DNA from: Streptomyces sp. TS71-3 | GTDB taxonomy: Bacteria > Actinomycetota > Actinomycetes > Streptomycetales > Streptomycetaceae | Assembly: GCF_018327685.1 (NCBI RefSeq) | Contig: NZ_BNEL01000001.1 | Span: forward strand, 3,596,001-3,660,000 | Reading direction: 5' to 3' | DNA length: 64,000 nt | Shown: positions 12,401 to 20,436 of the stretch, piece by piece | Layout of the letters: the number at the start of each line of letters is the position of its first letter | How positions within the stretch are numbered: position 1 is the stretch's first letter | The notes under the pieces: model-generated | Told to the model about the DNA's origin: nothing | The model's input: the letters and a program-made list of their open reading frames with translations, nothing else | Databases searched by the model: none | Program-made: the position numbers and the translations under genes

Positions 12401-12808
12401 GGAGCGGCCGTCGGGGGTGAGCCGGGGGTGCGCCGCGTCCAGACCGGTGGTGAGCCGGTGCACCGCGCCGCCCGCGTCCCGCAGGTACACCTGGGGCCGC
12501 GGCTCGTCCCGCAGGCTGGTGAAGACTATCTGGCCGCCCCGCGCCGACGCCTGCTGGTCGAAGTGGGCCGGGCCGGGGCCGAAGAGGGGGTCGCTGCGCC
12601 CCGGGTCCGTCACCTCGCCGAGGCTGCGGTGCGCGGTGCCGGCGAACACGATCCGGCCCTCCTGGGCCGCGCGCGGCGTTCCCTCGCCCGATCCGGGACC
12701 GGACACGGCCCCTGCGGTGCCGGCCGCCAGCGAGGCGGACAACAGCACCGCGGTTGCTGCCAGTCTGGCCGGCCGGGTCAGCCCGCCCGGTCCAGCGGTG
12801 CCGATCAC
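9470..12808 (-). CDS. Secreted TolB/PD40 beta-propeller protein with DUF11-type domains
   Basis: About 1112 residues. I prefer GTG 12808 because GAGG lies 6 bases upstream; GTG 12820 and earlier codons are also possible. The N terminus is a signal peptide (hydrophobic LAATAVLLSASLAAG then AGAVSG). About ten PD40 strands follow, recognised by SPDGTRIAFTR-like motifs. Then a DUF11-like Ig domain (about 790-900), a Pro/Asn linker, a second DUF11-like domain and a C-terminal IPT-like domain. The protein probably sits outside the membrane as a binding or scaffold protein. It heads the eCIS operon segment (22-base gap to DUF4255), an unexpected partner for cytoplasmic particle genes. Confidence 0.85.
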   Translation of the reverse strand: MIGTAGPGGLTRPARLAATAVLLSASLAAGTAGAVSGPGSGEGTPRAAQEGRIVFAGTAHRSLGEVTDPGRSDPLFGPGPAHFDQQASARGGQIVFTSLRDEPRPQVYLRDAGGAVHRLTTGLDAAHPRLTPDGRSVVFDAAEPDGLGGTQRDLWLVRTDGTGLTRLTDTRAAEISPTVSPDGTRIAYTGDAAVTGWQIYVRDLSGGTPRAVTSAFAGNATQPVWNPVGDAAHRDLIAYTLDPVQVSYPTDPPSDTPRSAPSAPADGPSDAPTGGPPPDATPSDRGLLTSALTYAAPAAARAGSVDDAPVPRDPRLYVVTAAGGDDQPLLAGEQAGWRTRSADWLPGGDSVLFVSPDHTCTCDTHFDLIYQAVTHSEDTAQILLSENRLDDGPTWLDGPQGGHVVVTRTTAEAVSSEVNGSHTATLQDIRPDGTDPRDLGVPILREDPAADTNTDPSADPLFQPGEGFDPWTERQSYTPDGRGIIVTRFEDTDAGRIERIWLTDADGANPKVLPLAGRGPTDWDTDPAISPDGTRIAFTRTSPGGTGTSAGPSRVLIAEVATGRIIGAVQQPEGQGGNDAQPAWSSDGTRIAFTRSATIDDTGGNKHVWTVPVDALDRQQDLSARACPGSCQVIDDSPAFSPDGTSVAFNRKDGAGRVNERDGVLVASLTGGGCRVVLPAGQGDCSNELPDTTAAGPYQPRDVAWSADGTQLVLTARRALAANSPEELLLVDPADGTMTPLGADLPGRQKEPAFQQSVDLAVGAPATLPPLQTGAHTTVTVTVTNHGPSPSPGTALTVAPPPGVRVEGLTTPAGSCDAAALHCDLGVLAPGASVPVSVEITGVTEGEQRLGWSVTGAVVDPEPGDNAAETVVPVTAAPGSPPPDNPPPPADNPPPAPEAGPAVTVKAQPNPGYVGGRVVVTYTVRNGRDALATGLRLNLGLPAGIPRDRLPAGCTDGQCALGDLKQGDSSVVRVVLRPDKAVKKATVTARLTTTGTDADPGDNTARTMLRILQPKIVAVPPIGKPGFVTSVRGVDFPPGAPVRFTWKPGITAAAAPTPAARSGRFAGQLLILAKDQTGKRTITAKGPGFSPVTTPFLVVSGTIGPPDEVTRR

Positions 12809-12904
12809 GGTCCACCTCACTGTCTGGGCAACGACCCTGCGGATACGGCTCTCTGCCGGAAGTCTCACCGCCCCCCGCCACCCCGCCCAGGCCCCGGGGT
12901 CCCG

Positions 12905-13265
12905 CCCTCGGGGCAACGCTGGTGCCTTCCGGGGCCATGCGGCGGGGGCATGCGGGGGGTTGCTCGCGCCCACGCGGCGGTGCCGCGTATCGGCACACCC
13001 CGCCCCCCTCGATCGGGGCGCAGCCCCGCTCTCAAGGGGCGCGGGGAACTGCGCGACCAGCCACGACGGACCGTCGGTTCGTCACCGCCCCGAGGGGCAG
13101 TCTCTGTCGCATCCGGACCACCGGTGGGTGGGTGGTTGCTCGCGCCCGCGCGGCGGAGCCGCATGTCGATATAGCCCCGCGCCCCCAGGTGGGCCGGGGC
13201 GGAGCCCGGCCTTGAAGGGGGCGCGACCCTGTCGACGTGCGGCTCCGCCGCGTGGGCGCGACGGG
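12905..13265. repeat. Intergenic palindromic repeat cluster
   Basis: This stretch between the propeller start and the LuxR gene holds GGGGCGCGGGGAACTGCGCG near 13040, GGACCACCGGTGGGTGGGTGG near 13110 and the GCGCGGCGGAGCCGCA and GTGCGGCTCCGCCGCGTGGG modules near 13150 and 13240. They are the same modules as at 6.1, 22.9, 30.9 and 41.9 kb. No gene is seen; the promoter for the propeller/eCIS segment must lie here. Confidence 0.82.
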
Positions 13266-13284
13266 CGACGACAGGACCGTCAGG

Positions 13285-14118
13285 TCATATCAGCCCGTGC
13301 CGCATGGCGTACCCCACCGCATGCGCCCGGTTCCGCAACTGAAGCCGCGTCGACAGCTCGTGCAACACGTTCTTCACCGTCCGCTCCGAGTACGACGTCT
13401 TCTCGGCGATCTCGACGGTGTCGAACCCCTCCGCGACCAGCCGCAACATCTCCACCTCCCGGGCGGTCAGCGTGGAGAGGGTGAGCCCCCGGGGATCGAG
13501 CACGGTGCGCTGGAGGCTGCCCACGTGGTCGAGCAGCTTGCCGAGCAGGTCGCCGGGGAGCACTCCCTCGCCGCGGGCCAGCGCGGTGACCAGGTGCACC
13601 AGGCGGTCCTGGTCGGCCTCCGCGCGCCGCAGCACCGCCGCGACCCCGCACTCGATCATCGTCTGGAGGGAGTTCGCCTCGAAGGCGCCGACGACCAGAC
13701 CGGTGCGGGTGGAGGCGTTGCGGCGGAGCTTGGTGAGGAGTTTGACGGCGGACTCGTCGACCGTGTCCACCACGACCAGCGACGCCTGCGCGCGGTCCGC
13801 CTCGGCGTCCGGCAGCAGCTCCACCTCGGGCCGCTGCCGGAGCTGGTGCACCACGCCCGCCTGTAAGATCAGGTCCCCCGCGTAGACCGCGACGGAGACT
13901 CTGTCCTGCCTGGCGCGGCCAGTGGCCCGCCCCGCCGCGGTCGGCGCGATGAGCCTGCGGTGCGGGCCGCCGCCAGGGCCCCGTGGTGCCGCGGTCCCGC
14001 TCCCGTCCGCCCCGTCCGGCCTGGTCTGGGCCGGGAGGGTCTTGTCACTGTTGCTCAATGGTCTTCGACCTCCGTCGTGCGCAGGGGTTCCACTGGGGGG
14101 TTCGCCGGGGTTCGTCAA
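13285..14118 (-). CDS. LuxR/NarL-family response-regulator-like transcription factor
   Basis: 277 residues if the TTG at 14118 is used; a start near residue 70 (VSVAVYAGDLILQAGVVHQL) is possible because the first 70 residues are low complexity. Residues 72-190 resemble a degenerate receiver domain: VVVDTVDES and LVVGAFEANSL replace the usual acidic pocket, so phosphorylation is doubtful. The C-terminal HTH (about 213-277) is a clear LuxR domain: LTAREVEMLRLVAEGFDTVE then YSERTVKNVLHELSTRLQLR. It sits at the head of the eCIS region, divergent from the membrane protein, so it is the best candidate for local control. Confidence 0.85.
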   Translation of the reverse strand: MTNPGEPPSGTPAHDGGRRPLSNSDKTLPAQTRPDGADGSGTAAPRGPGGGPHRRLIAPTAAGRATGRARQDRVSVAVYAGDLILQAGVVHQLRQRPEVELLPDAEADRAQASLVVVDTVDESAVKLLTKLRRNASTRTGLVVGAFEANSLQTMIECGVAAVLRRAEADQDRLVHLVTALARGEGVLPGDLLGKLLDHVGSLQRTVLDPRGLTLSTLTAREVEMLRLVAEGFDTVEIAEKTSYSERTVKNVLHELSTRLQLRNRAHAVGYAMRHGLI

Positions 14119-14120
14119 CT

Positions 14121-14196
14121 GGTCGATACGTGAACTGGTCGATACGTGGTCGCGAAGTCGGTGAGCGGTCGATGAGTGGTCGATGGGTAGTGGTCG
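14121..14196. promoter_or_regulatory. Array of GGTCGAT direct repeats in divergent promoter region
   Basis: GGTCGAT occurs at 14121, 14137, 14167 and 14178, and TGGTCG again near 14190; the first two are extended copies GGTCGATACGTG. They lie in the 300-base gap between the LuxR gene and the divergent membrane-protein gene. An operator function is inference. Confidence 0.5.
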
Positions 14197-14418
14197 CTTC
14201 GGTGGTCACGCCGGGCAGCGGCCCGCCGTTTTGGGCGTACCCGGGGCACTGGGACAGGGGACGGGCTCCGTTGCACCGTCGCCCGTGGCGGATCGCTGGT
14301 CCGACCATCCGGTCAACGCCGGGGCACCGCAGTGGTGTTCCGCCGGGGCACCGGGGCTGCCCGCCCGTTGCCCCCGGGCTCCTGCCGGACGGCGGGCACT
14401 GCCGCCTACCTTCGGCCC

Positions 14419-15738
14419 GTGACCACTGCAGCCGAAATCGCGGCCTCCACGGTGACGGTGTCGCCTGGCGGCACGGCGACCACGACCCTGACCGTGCGCA
14501 ACGACAGCGACATCGTCGAGGGTTACACGCTCGAAGTGGTCGGCGACTGCGCGGCGTGGAGCATCGTCGAACCCGCCCGCGTGTCCCTCTACCCCGGCAC
14601 GTCCGAGACGGTGACGGTGCGCCTCACGCCGCCGCGCTCGTCCGACGTGCGTGCCGGAGAAGTCCCCCTCGGGGTGCGGGTGCTGCCCGCGGAGCGCCCG
14701 GAGTCGGTGGTCGTGCCCGAGACCACCGTGCACATCGAGCCGTTCTGGGAGCTGCGCACCGCACTCGAACCGAAGCGCCGCCGCGGCTGGCTCGGCGCCC
14801 GGTACCGCACCGCGCTGCGCAACCAGGGCAACACCCCCGTCACCGCGGGACTGACGGCCGGACAGGCCGGCGAGGACCTGAAGTTCGCCTTCGACCCGAG
14901 CGGGCCCAGGCTGGAGCCCGGGGAGTCCGCCGAGGTACGGCTGCGGGTGCGCACCCGCAAGCTGATCTGGTTCGGCAAGCCGGTCACCTGGCCGTTCACG
15001 GTCGACACCGCCCTCAGCGGCGAGGGGCTGCCCGAGGACGGCCCCGCACTCCAGCCGGGCCGGCCGGCGCCTCTGGAAGGCGAGTTCGTCCAGCTCTCCG
15101 TGCTGCCGAAGTGGCTGCTGGCCCTGCTCGCGGCGCTGATCGCGCTGCTGCTCGCGTGGTTCGCGCTGGTCAGGCCCGCGGTGCAGAGCACCGCCAAGGA
15201 GGCCGCGAAGGAGGCCGCCAAGAACACCCCGCCGAGGAACGACGGGGCCGGGCAGGGCGGCCAGAAGACCCCGGGCGCCACGGGAGGCGGCAGCGGGGAT
15301 GGGAGCGCTCCCGGAAGTGCGAGCGGCGGAGGCGGTGGCCAGGGCGGCACCGGCGGCGGAACCGGAACGGCCGCGGGCGGCGGGCAGTACTCCACGACCC
15401 TTGAGGTCAACGTGGGGCCCGGCGGCAGGAAGGTCGGCACCTACAAGGTGGACCAGGGCAAGGTCTTCAGCGTCACCGACATCGTCGTCGCCAACTATCA
15501 GGGCGACGAGGGCCTGCTGACCATCACGTTCGGGGAACGCACCATCACCACGATCGCCTTGGAGACCTTCCGCAACCAGGACTACCACTGGGTCACCCCG
15601 ATCGAGATCCCCGAGAACGCCACGGTGACCGCGGACGTCACTTGTCGAAAGCCCGGCACCCCCGCTTCCGGGAAGCAGGCCTCCGGCTGCGCGGAGGTGC
15701 TCAACGTCAGCGGTCGGCTGAGCGACCTCAAGCACTGA
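14419..15738 (+). CDS. Single-pass membrane protein with Ig-like N domain, eCIS neighbour
   Basis: 439 residues from GTG 14419. A TACCTT hexamer ends 6 bases before the GTG and no SD is present, suggesting a leaderless transcript. Residues 5-100 look like an Ig/NPCBM-associated beta domain (VTVSPGGTATTTLTVRNDSD). A second beta region follows to about 215. One transmembrane helix lies at about 231-254 (WLLALLAALIALLLAWFALV). Then comes a Lys/Ala helix (AKEAAKEAAKN), a Gly-rich linker and a beta-rich C-terminal domain of about 110 residues. Homologues next to Streptomyces CIS genes are often called hydrolytic protein without a visible active site; I see none. A membrane anchor for the particle is inference. 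Confidence 0.75.
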   Translation: MTTAAEIAASTVTVSPGGTATTTLTVRNDSDIVEGYTLEVVGDCAAWSIVEPARVSLYPGTSETVTVRLTPPRSSDVRAGEVPLGVRVLPAERPESVVVPETTVHIEPFWELRTALEPKRRRGWLGARYRTALRNQGNTPVTAGLTAGQAGEDLKFAFDPSGPRLEPGESAEVRLRVRTRKLIWFGKPVTWPFTVDTALSGEGLPEDGPALQPGRPAPLEGEFVQLSVLPKWLLALLAALIALLLAWFALVRPAVQSTAKEAAKEAAKNTPPRNDGAGQGGQKTPGATGGGSGDGSAPGSASGGGGGQGGTGGGTGTAAGGGQYSTTLEVNVGPGGRKVGTYKVDQGKVFSVTDIVVANYQGDEGLLTITFGERTITTIALETFRNQDYHWVTPIEIPENATVTADVTCRKPGTPASGKQASGCAEVLNVSGRLSDLKH

Positions 15739-15877
15739 ACTCAAGAACTGAACCAGACGGGCGCCGACCACACCAAGCGGCGCGCCGTCGATCAAAAGGG
15801 GCGCACGGAGGCGCTCGGGTGGTGCACGCCGAGTTCTCGCCAGGGTGCCATGGTCTCGCCAGGGCGCCCTGGCCCCG

Positions 15878-17050
15878 TCACCCTGGTCGCCGGCCGGGCC
15901 CGTGCCCGGCGACCTCCTTGCCGGCGTCGGATGCGGCGCCGGGCCTCCGTTGATGGCGCGGCCCGTGCGGCCCGTGCGGCTCGCGCGGCCCGTGCGGCTC
16001 GTGCGGCTCGTGCGGCCCGCCGTGCAGCAGCAGGGTCGGCCGCGGCTCCACCACCCAGCGGAAGGCGTGCCGTACCGGAGGCGTGCACAGCAGCGTCACC
16101 GCGCACCCGGCGGCCAGCGTCACCGCGACCTCGCCGAGCGGGCCGTGCAGCCAGGGATGGTCGTACCAGCCGGCGAACAGCGCGCCCTTGATGAGGAAGC
16201 CGTGCAGCAGATAGCCGTACATGGTGCCGGTGCCGAGCGCGCTGAACCAGGTGCGGCGGCGCGGCACCCAGGCCAGGAAGCACGCCGTGAGCGCCAGCGA
16301 GCAGGCCAGCAGCCCCGCCGTCATCGCCGGGCCCGCCCACCAGGGCGCGCCCAGCTCCTGGGCGCTGTTGTCGTGGTAGAACCACACGTAGTCCATCCGC
16401 GGCACCGCCCAGTACGCCACCAGCACGGCGGCGGCGAGCACGGGCAGTGTCGCCAGCCGGGCCCGGCGGGTGCGCAGCGGCGCCAGGTGCCCGGGGCGCA
16501 GCCGCAGTCCCAGCACGAAGAACGGCAGGAACTGCAGCACGCGCTGGAGGTCGAGGTCGTCCCCGATCGAGGGCGACATGGACGCGAGCGCAGCCAGGGC
16601 GAGGGCGATCGGCAGCGGATGCCGCAGGGTCCGCCAGAGCGGCGTGGTCAGCCGCCAGACGAACAGCGCGGGCAGGAACCACGTCAAATACCAGGGATCG
16701 AGCAGCGATATCGGGTTCGACGGATCGCCGGCCGCTCCGCGCACCAGGAGCGCGTACGCCGTCTCGAAGATCACATACGGGACGGCGACCCCGCTGACCA
16801 GGCGCCCGAGCCGGCTCGGCCGGGCGTCGAAACTGCGCGAGAAATAGCCGGAGATGAGGATGAAGGCCGGCATGTGGAAGGTGTAGACGCTCATGTAGAC
16901 CGCGTCCACCGTCCGGCTGCCACTGAGCAGCGGTTCCCATGAGTGGCCCATCGCCACGAGCACGATGGCCAGGTACTTGGCGTTGTCGAAGTAGGCGTCC
17001 CGCGCGGGGGCGGGGTGCGTTCGGGGTCCTGTTAAGAAAGTCTCGGACAT
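15878..17050 (-). CDS. Acyltransferase-3 family membrane protein
   Basis: About 390 residues from ATG 17050 (MSETFLTG); the upstream alternative at 17092 lacks a better SD. The opening segment DAYFDNAKYLAIVLVAMGHSW contains the conserved helix-1 His of acyltransferase-3 (OafA/YrhL-type) enzymes, which transfer acyl groups from CoA to sugars or other surface molecules. About ten hydrophobic helices follow. The motif FHMPAFILISGYF is typical of the succinyl/acyl-transferase subgroup. The C-terminal tail is a hydrophilic run of His-Glu/Arg-Pro-His-Gly-Pro repeats, encoded by a near-perfect DNA repeat at 15958-16020. Substrate is unknown. Confidence 0.85.
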   Translation of the reverse strand: MSETFLTGPRTHPAPARDAYFDNAKYLAIVLVAMGHSWEPLLSGSRTVDAVYMSVYTFHMPAFILISGYFSRSFDARPSRLGRLVSGVAVPYVIFETAYALLVRGAAGDPSNPISLLDPWYLTWFLPALFVWRLTTPLWRTLRHPLPIALALAALASMSPSIGDDLDLQRVLQFLPFFVLGLRLRPGHLAPLRTRRARLATLPVLAAAVLVAYWAVPRMDYVWFYHDNSAQELGAPWWAGPAMTAGLLACSLALTACFLAWVPRRRTWFSALGTGTMYGYLLHGFLIKGALFAGWYDHPWLHGPLGEVAVTLAAGCAVTLLCTPPVRHAFRWVVEPRPTLLLHGGPHEPHEPHGPREPHGPHGPRHQRRPGAASDAGKEVAGHGPGRRPG

Positions 17051-17441
17051 GTCATTGGTGCTGCTCACCCGTGACGCGCCCGGCAAACACATCCGCGCGC
17101 CCGGGGCCGACCGGCCGCCGCCGCACCGGCCACTGAGCGGCCCGCCCCCGGCCGGGCCCTTCCCCTGCGCGGGCCCGGCCGAGGTCCCCCCATCGACATG
17201 GCATCGATGAGCGCCGGCCGAACCGCAGCGAGCCGAGAGGCCACCACGTCCCTCGCCCTGCCGCCGCGGAACGGCTCAGCACTGCCGAGAAGCGGGTCCC
17301 CTACCGGCTCCTCACGTGTCAACTCTGCCCAATCCGGGGAGCGCTGCTCAATGACCTCTTTGCACAATGACCGCCGCAACGGGTTTCCGCTTGCTGCGCG
17401 AACCGGCGCCGGCCGCCCACCGGGCGCCCGAACGGCCCAGG
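17051..17441. other. Intergenic gap, no gene recognised
   Basis: About 390 bases upstream of the acyltransferase and downstream of the PucR-type regulator. Short open frames here lack family features or good ribosome sites. It must hold the acyltransferase promoter; I cannot place it. Confidence 0.5.
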
Positions 17442-18902
17442 TCAGACGGGCGGGTCCTGCTGATCGACCGTCCGGAAGGCGAGCCTCAGGTCGTAGAGCG
17501 ACGAGGGCCCGTTGAGCAGGGAGCGCTCGGTGATCTGCTCGATGCGCAGCAGCCGCTTGCGGATGGCCGGTACGGACAGGTTCAGCGACGTCGCGGTGGC
17601 GGCCACGTTCGCGTCGCTGTCCAGCCAGGTGCGCAGGGTCACCCCGAGATGGGCGTCGGCCCTGCTTATCCCGTCGAGCAGGGCCGTGGCCCAGTGGAGC
17701 ACCTCGGGTGCCGCGAGGAGCCGGTCCAACGGCACGGCGTCCTGCTCGGTCGGGCCGTGGCGGCGGTCGAGGATGCGCAGCGCCAGGTCGAGTTCGGCGC
17801 ACGTCGACAGGTCGTGCACGTCGTCGCCGAGGAGCTCGCCCAGGAGCCGCAGCCGGGCGGCGAGCGTGTTGCGGTGGATCTTCAACAGCCGGGACGCCCG
17901 GGTGGAGAACGCCAGCCAGGCGGTGAGGGTCGCACGGAGCTCCCCGGCGTCCGGGTCCTGGGGCCGCCGGGCCCGGTGGTCAAGCAGCGGGCGGAGCCTG
18001 CGGTACGCCCACCCGTAACCGGACCTGTCGATCAGGCTCGGGAGTTCCGTCCGGGAGCTGAACGTCGCGCACCGCCCCGCGCCGCTCCTGGCGACCGCGA
18101 GCGCGTGGAACGCCTGCTCGTAGCCCGACGCCGTGTCCCGCAGGGCCACGGCGTGCCCGGCCCCGACGTAGCAGCCCGGACGGTTCCTCACCCAGGCCTG
18201 CAGCCCGTCGTTCAGGGCGCGGTCGGCCTCCCGCGGGGCCGACGGGGCGAGGATGATCAGGTGCCGGGTGTACACCGGGCAGCGGATCAGCCAGCCGTGC
18301 CGGCCGGTCGCCTGCTCACAGCTGCGGACGGCCTTCTCCCGCAGGCCGGGCGGGCACTCGACGACGTAGACCCGTATGACATCGGCGAGCCGGGTGCCCA
18401 GGGCGCCGGTGACGCGCCGGGCCTCGTGCACATGGCCCGTCATGAGCAGGTGCAGAACGGCTTCCCTGGTCGTGGCGTCCGCCTGCTCCGTCGCGTCCCG
18501 CTCCCGCTGGAGCTCCTCCACCCGCCACCGCAGCCACAGGTATCCCGACGCCTCGGTGACCATGTCCCGCATCGGGGAGAGCGCCCCCTCCCACGTGACG
18601 ACGAGCGTGATCCGCGGATCCTCCGCGCCGACAGCGGCGACGTACACCGTTCTGGACCCGGCGTCCAGCGCGGCGGACCGGGCCCTGCCTGCCGCGACAC
18701 GCCGGATCATGCCGTCGACCGGCGCCACCATCTCCTCCGGCAGGTGCGACAGCGCTTCGCGGGCGTCCTGGTCTCCGGTGACGACGACGGCCTCCCCGTC
18801 CACCTGCCGCGCCAGCCACCCCAGCAGAAGCCGCAGGCCGTCAGGCCGCAGAGCGAGCTGCCGCAGGGTCTCGCGCCGGCCGACCTCAGCTATGTCGATC
18901 AT
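17442..18902 (-). CDS. PucR/CdaR-type transcriptional regulator with two C-terminal HTH segments
   Basis: 486 residues, ATG 18902 with GGAG 4 bases upstream. The N-terminal 120 residues resemble a degenerate sensory domain; a helix (RWRVEELQRERDATEQAD, about 125-145) links to a GGDEF-like/PucR middle region. The C-terminal half has two PucR-type HTH units: KIHRNTLAARLRLLGELLG (about 335-355) and NLSVPAIRKRLLRIEQITER (about 437-457). The duplicated HTH is characteristic of a Streptomyces subset of PucR-like regulators. It is divergent from the ARMT1-like gene with a 274-base shared promoter region. Target and ligand unknown. Confidence 0.85.
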   Translation of the reverse strand: MIDIAEVGRRETLRQLALRPDGLRLLLGWLARQVDGEAVVVTGDQDAREALSHLPEEMVAPVDGMIRRVAAGRARSAALDAGSRTVYVAAVGAEDPRITLVVTWEGALSPMRDMVTEASGYLWLRWRVEELQRERDATEQADATTREAVLHLLMTGHVHEARRVTGALGTRLADVIRVYVVECPPGLREKAVRSCEQATGRHGWLIRCPVYTRHLIILAPSAPREADRALNDGLQAWVRNRPGCYVGAGHAVALRDTASGYEQAFHALAVARSGAGRCATFSSRTELPSLIDRSGYGWAYRRLRPLLDHRARRPQDPDAGELRATLTAWLAFSTRASRLLKIHRNTLAARLRLLGELLGDDVHDLSTCAELDLALRILDRRHGPTEQDAVPLDRLLAAPEVLHWATALLDGISRADAHLGVTLRTWLDSDANVAATATSLNLSVPAIRKRLLRIEQITERSLLNGPSSLYDLRLAFRTVDQQDPPV

Positions 18903-19176
18903 GCTCTCCGTGCTTCGTCCGAAAGCCCGTATCGGTCACCCGTACCGGTACGACGTCGACGGGGCGCACGCACGGCCGTCTGGCCGCCTCCGCTCGGCGC
19001 GCCGCCGCCTTGGCGAGTCCCCAGGATGCCATCCGAACTCCTGTCCATTGGCCGATCCGGGCACATCCGGTCACCGCCCGCCCCGCGACGGTCCGAAGCG
19101 GACGGTACGGTGAGGCGGCGGCGCCCTCCCCCGCGGGCGGGGCCGCCGGACACCCACCCCAAAGGACCAGGACGCC

Positions 19177-20370
19177 ATGCCCGAACCGGACGAGGCCGGG
19201 GCCGCTCCCGGCGCCCCCGCCATCGTCAGCAGCGCGCCGGGCTCGTTCGCCCACGGCGTCCTCACCGAGCGCCACCCGGCCCTGATCGAGCGGGTCCGGG
19301 GCGCCTTCCCGTACGGGCCCGAGCGCCTGGCCGCCCTGGACGGGCTCGCCCGGGAGATCACCGGGCCCATCGAGCCGCTCGGTCCGGGCGCCGCCGACGG
19401 CGGCCTGTGGGAGCGCTGGGGTGCTCCGTACTTCGGCCGGCCCTGGCTGGACGCGCCGTTCCTGTGGGCGGAGAGCTACTTCTACCGCAAGCTCCTCGAC
19501 GCGGTCGGCTGGTTCGCCGAGGGGCCCTGGAAGGGCATCGACCCGTTCCGCCCGTTCAAGGAGGCGGAGCTGGGCACCGCCGAGGCGCGCGAGGAACTGG
19601 CCGTCCTCGACCGGCTCGCGGCGCGCCCCCCTCACGAGCAGGACGCCGCCCTCCTGCACGGAGCCCTCTGGGGCAACCGCGCCGACCTCGGCTTCCGCCT
19701 CTTGGCAGGCGACGGCGCCGGAGAAACGGACGACGGCACCCCGCTGGTGGCCGACGACTCCGCGGCGCTGTGGTCCCTGCTGCCCGCCGGGGGCGGCGCC
19801 ACGCTCCACCTCGTCGCCGACAACGCCGGACGCGAACTGGTGCCGGACCTCCTGCTGGTCGACCATCTGCTGGCCGGCGGGCGGGCGGCCCGCGCCGTGC
19901 TGCACGTGAAGCCCCGCCCGTACTACGTCTCCGACGCCACGATGGCCGACGTGCTGGACTGCCTGCGGCACTGCCGGGCCGCGGGCGGCGCCGCCGCCGA
20001 GGCGGCCGGCCGGCTGGAGGAGGCGCTGCGGGACGGCCGGCTGGACGTGTCGGCCCACTCCTTCTCCTGCACACCGCTGACGTACCGGCAGATGCCGGAC
20101 GACCTGCGCGGCGCGTTCGCCGGGGCGAGCGTCACGCTGTTCAAGGGCGACCTCAACTACCGCCGTCTCGTCGGCGACCGCCTCTGGCCCCCGACCACGT
20201 CCTTCGCCGAGCGCACCGCCCACTTCCCGTCGCCGGTTGCCGCTCTGCGGATCCTCAAGTCCGACGTGATCGTGGGCCTCGACCCGGACACGGCCGCGGC
20301 CCTGACCGCCGCCCACGGCGAGCGGTGGCGCACGAGCGGGGAGCACGCGCTGATCCAGGTGCGCGGGTAG
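19177..20370 (+). CDS. Damage-control phosphatase ARMT1 family (DUF89)
   Basis: 397 residues, ATG 19177 with AAAGGACC 9 bases upstream. The Asp-Asn metal-site motif [10 protein letters not shown] (about 213-222) and the [13 protein letters not shown] motif (about 323-335) are those of DUF89/ARMT1 metal-dependent phosphatases, which hydrolyse aberrant or overflow sugar phosphates such as fructose-1-phosphate. The N-terminal helical domain ([28 protein letters not shown]) also matches the ARMT1 subgroup. Length is normal. It converges on metE; no operon partner. Confidence 0.92.
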   Translation: MPEPDEAGAAPGAPAIVSSAPGSFAHGVLTERHPALIERVRGAFPYGPERLAALDGLAREITGPIEPLGPGAADGGLWERWGAPYFGRPWLDAPFLWAESYFYRKLLDAVGWFAEGPWKGIDPFRPFKEAELGTAEAREELAVLDRLAARPPHEQDAALLHGALWGNRADLGFRLLAGDGAGETDDGTPLVADDSAALWSLLPAGGGATLHLVADNAGRELVPDLLLVDHLLAGGRAARAVLHVKPRPYYVSDATMADVLDCLRHCRAAGGAAAEAAGRLEEALRDGRLDVSAHSFSCTPLTYRQMPDDLRGAFAGASVTLFKGDLNYRRLVGDRLWPPTTSFAERTAHFPSPVAALRILKSDVIVGLDPDTAAALTAAHGERWRTSGEHALIQVRG

Positions 20371-20420
20371 GCGGCTGGACGGCGGTTCCGGCGCCCCGCC
20401 CCGTGCGGCCCGCGCAGCCA

Positions 20421-20435
20421 GGCGGCCGTGCCGCC
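20421..20435. terminator. Stem-loop between convergent ARMT1-like and metE genes
   Basis: GGCGGC (20421-20426) pairs with GCCGCC (20430-20435) over a 3-base loop, just before the metE stop codon at 20437. A weak candidate; no U-tract. Confidence 0.35.
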
Positions 20436-20436
20436 G

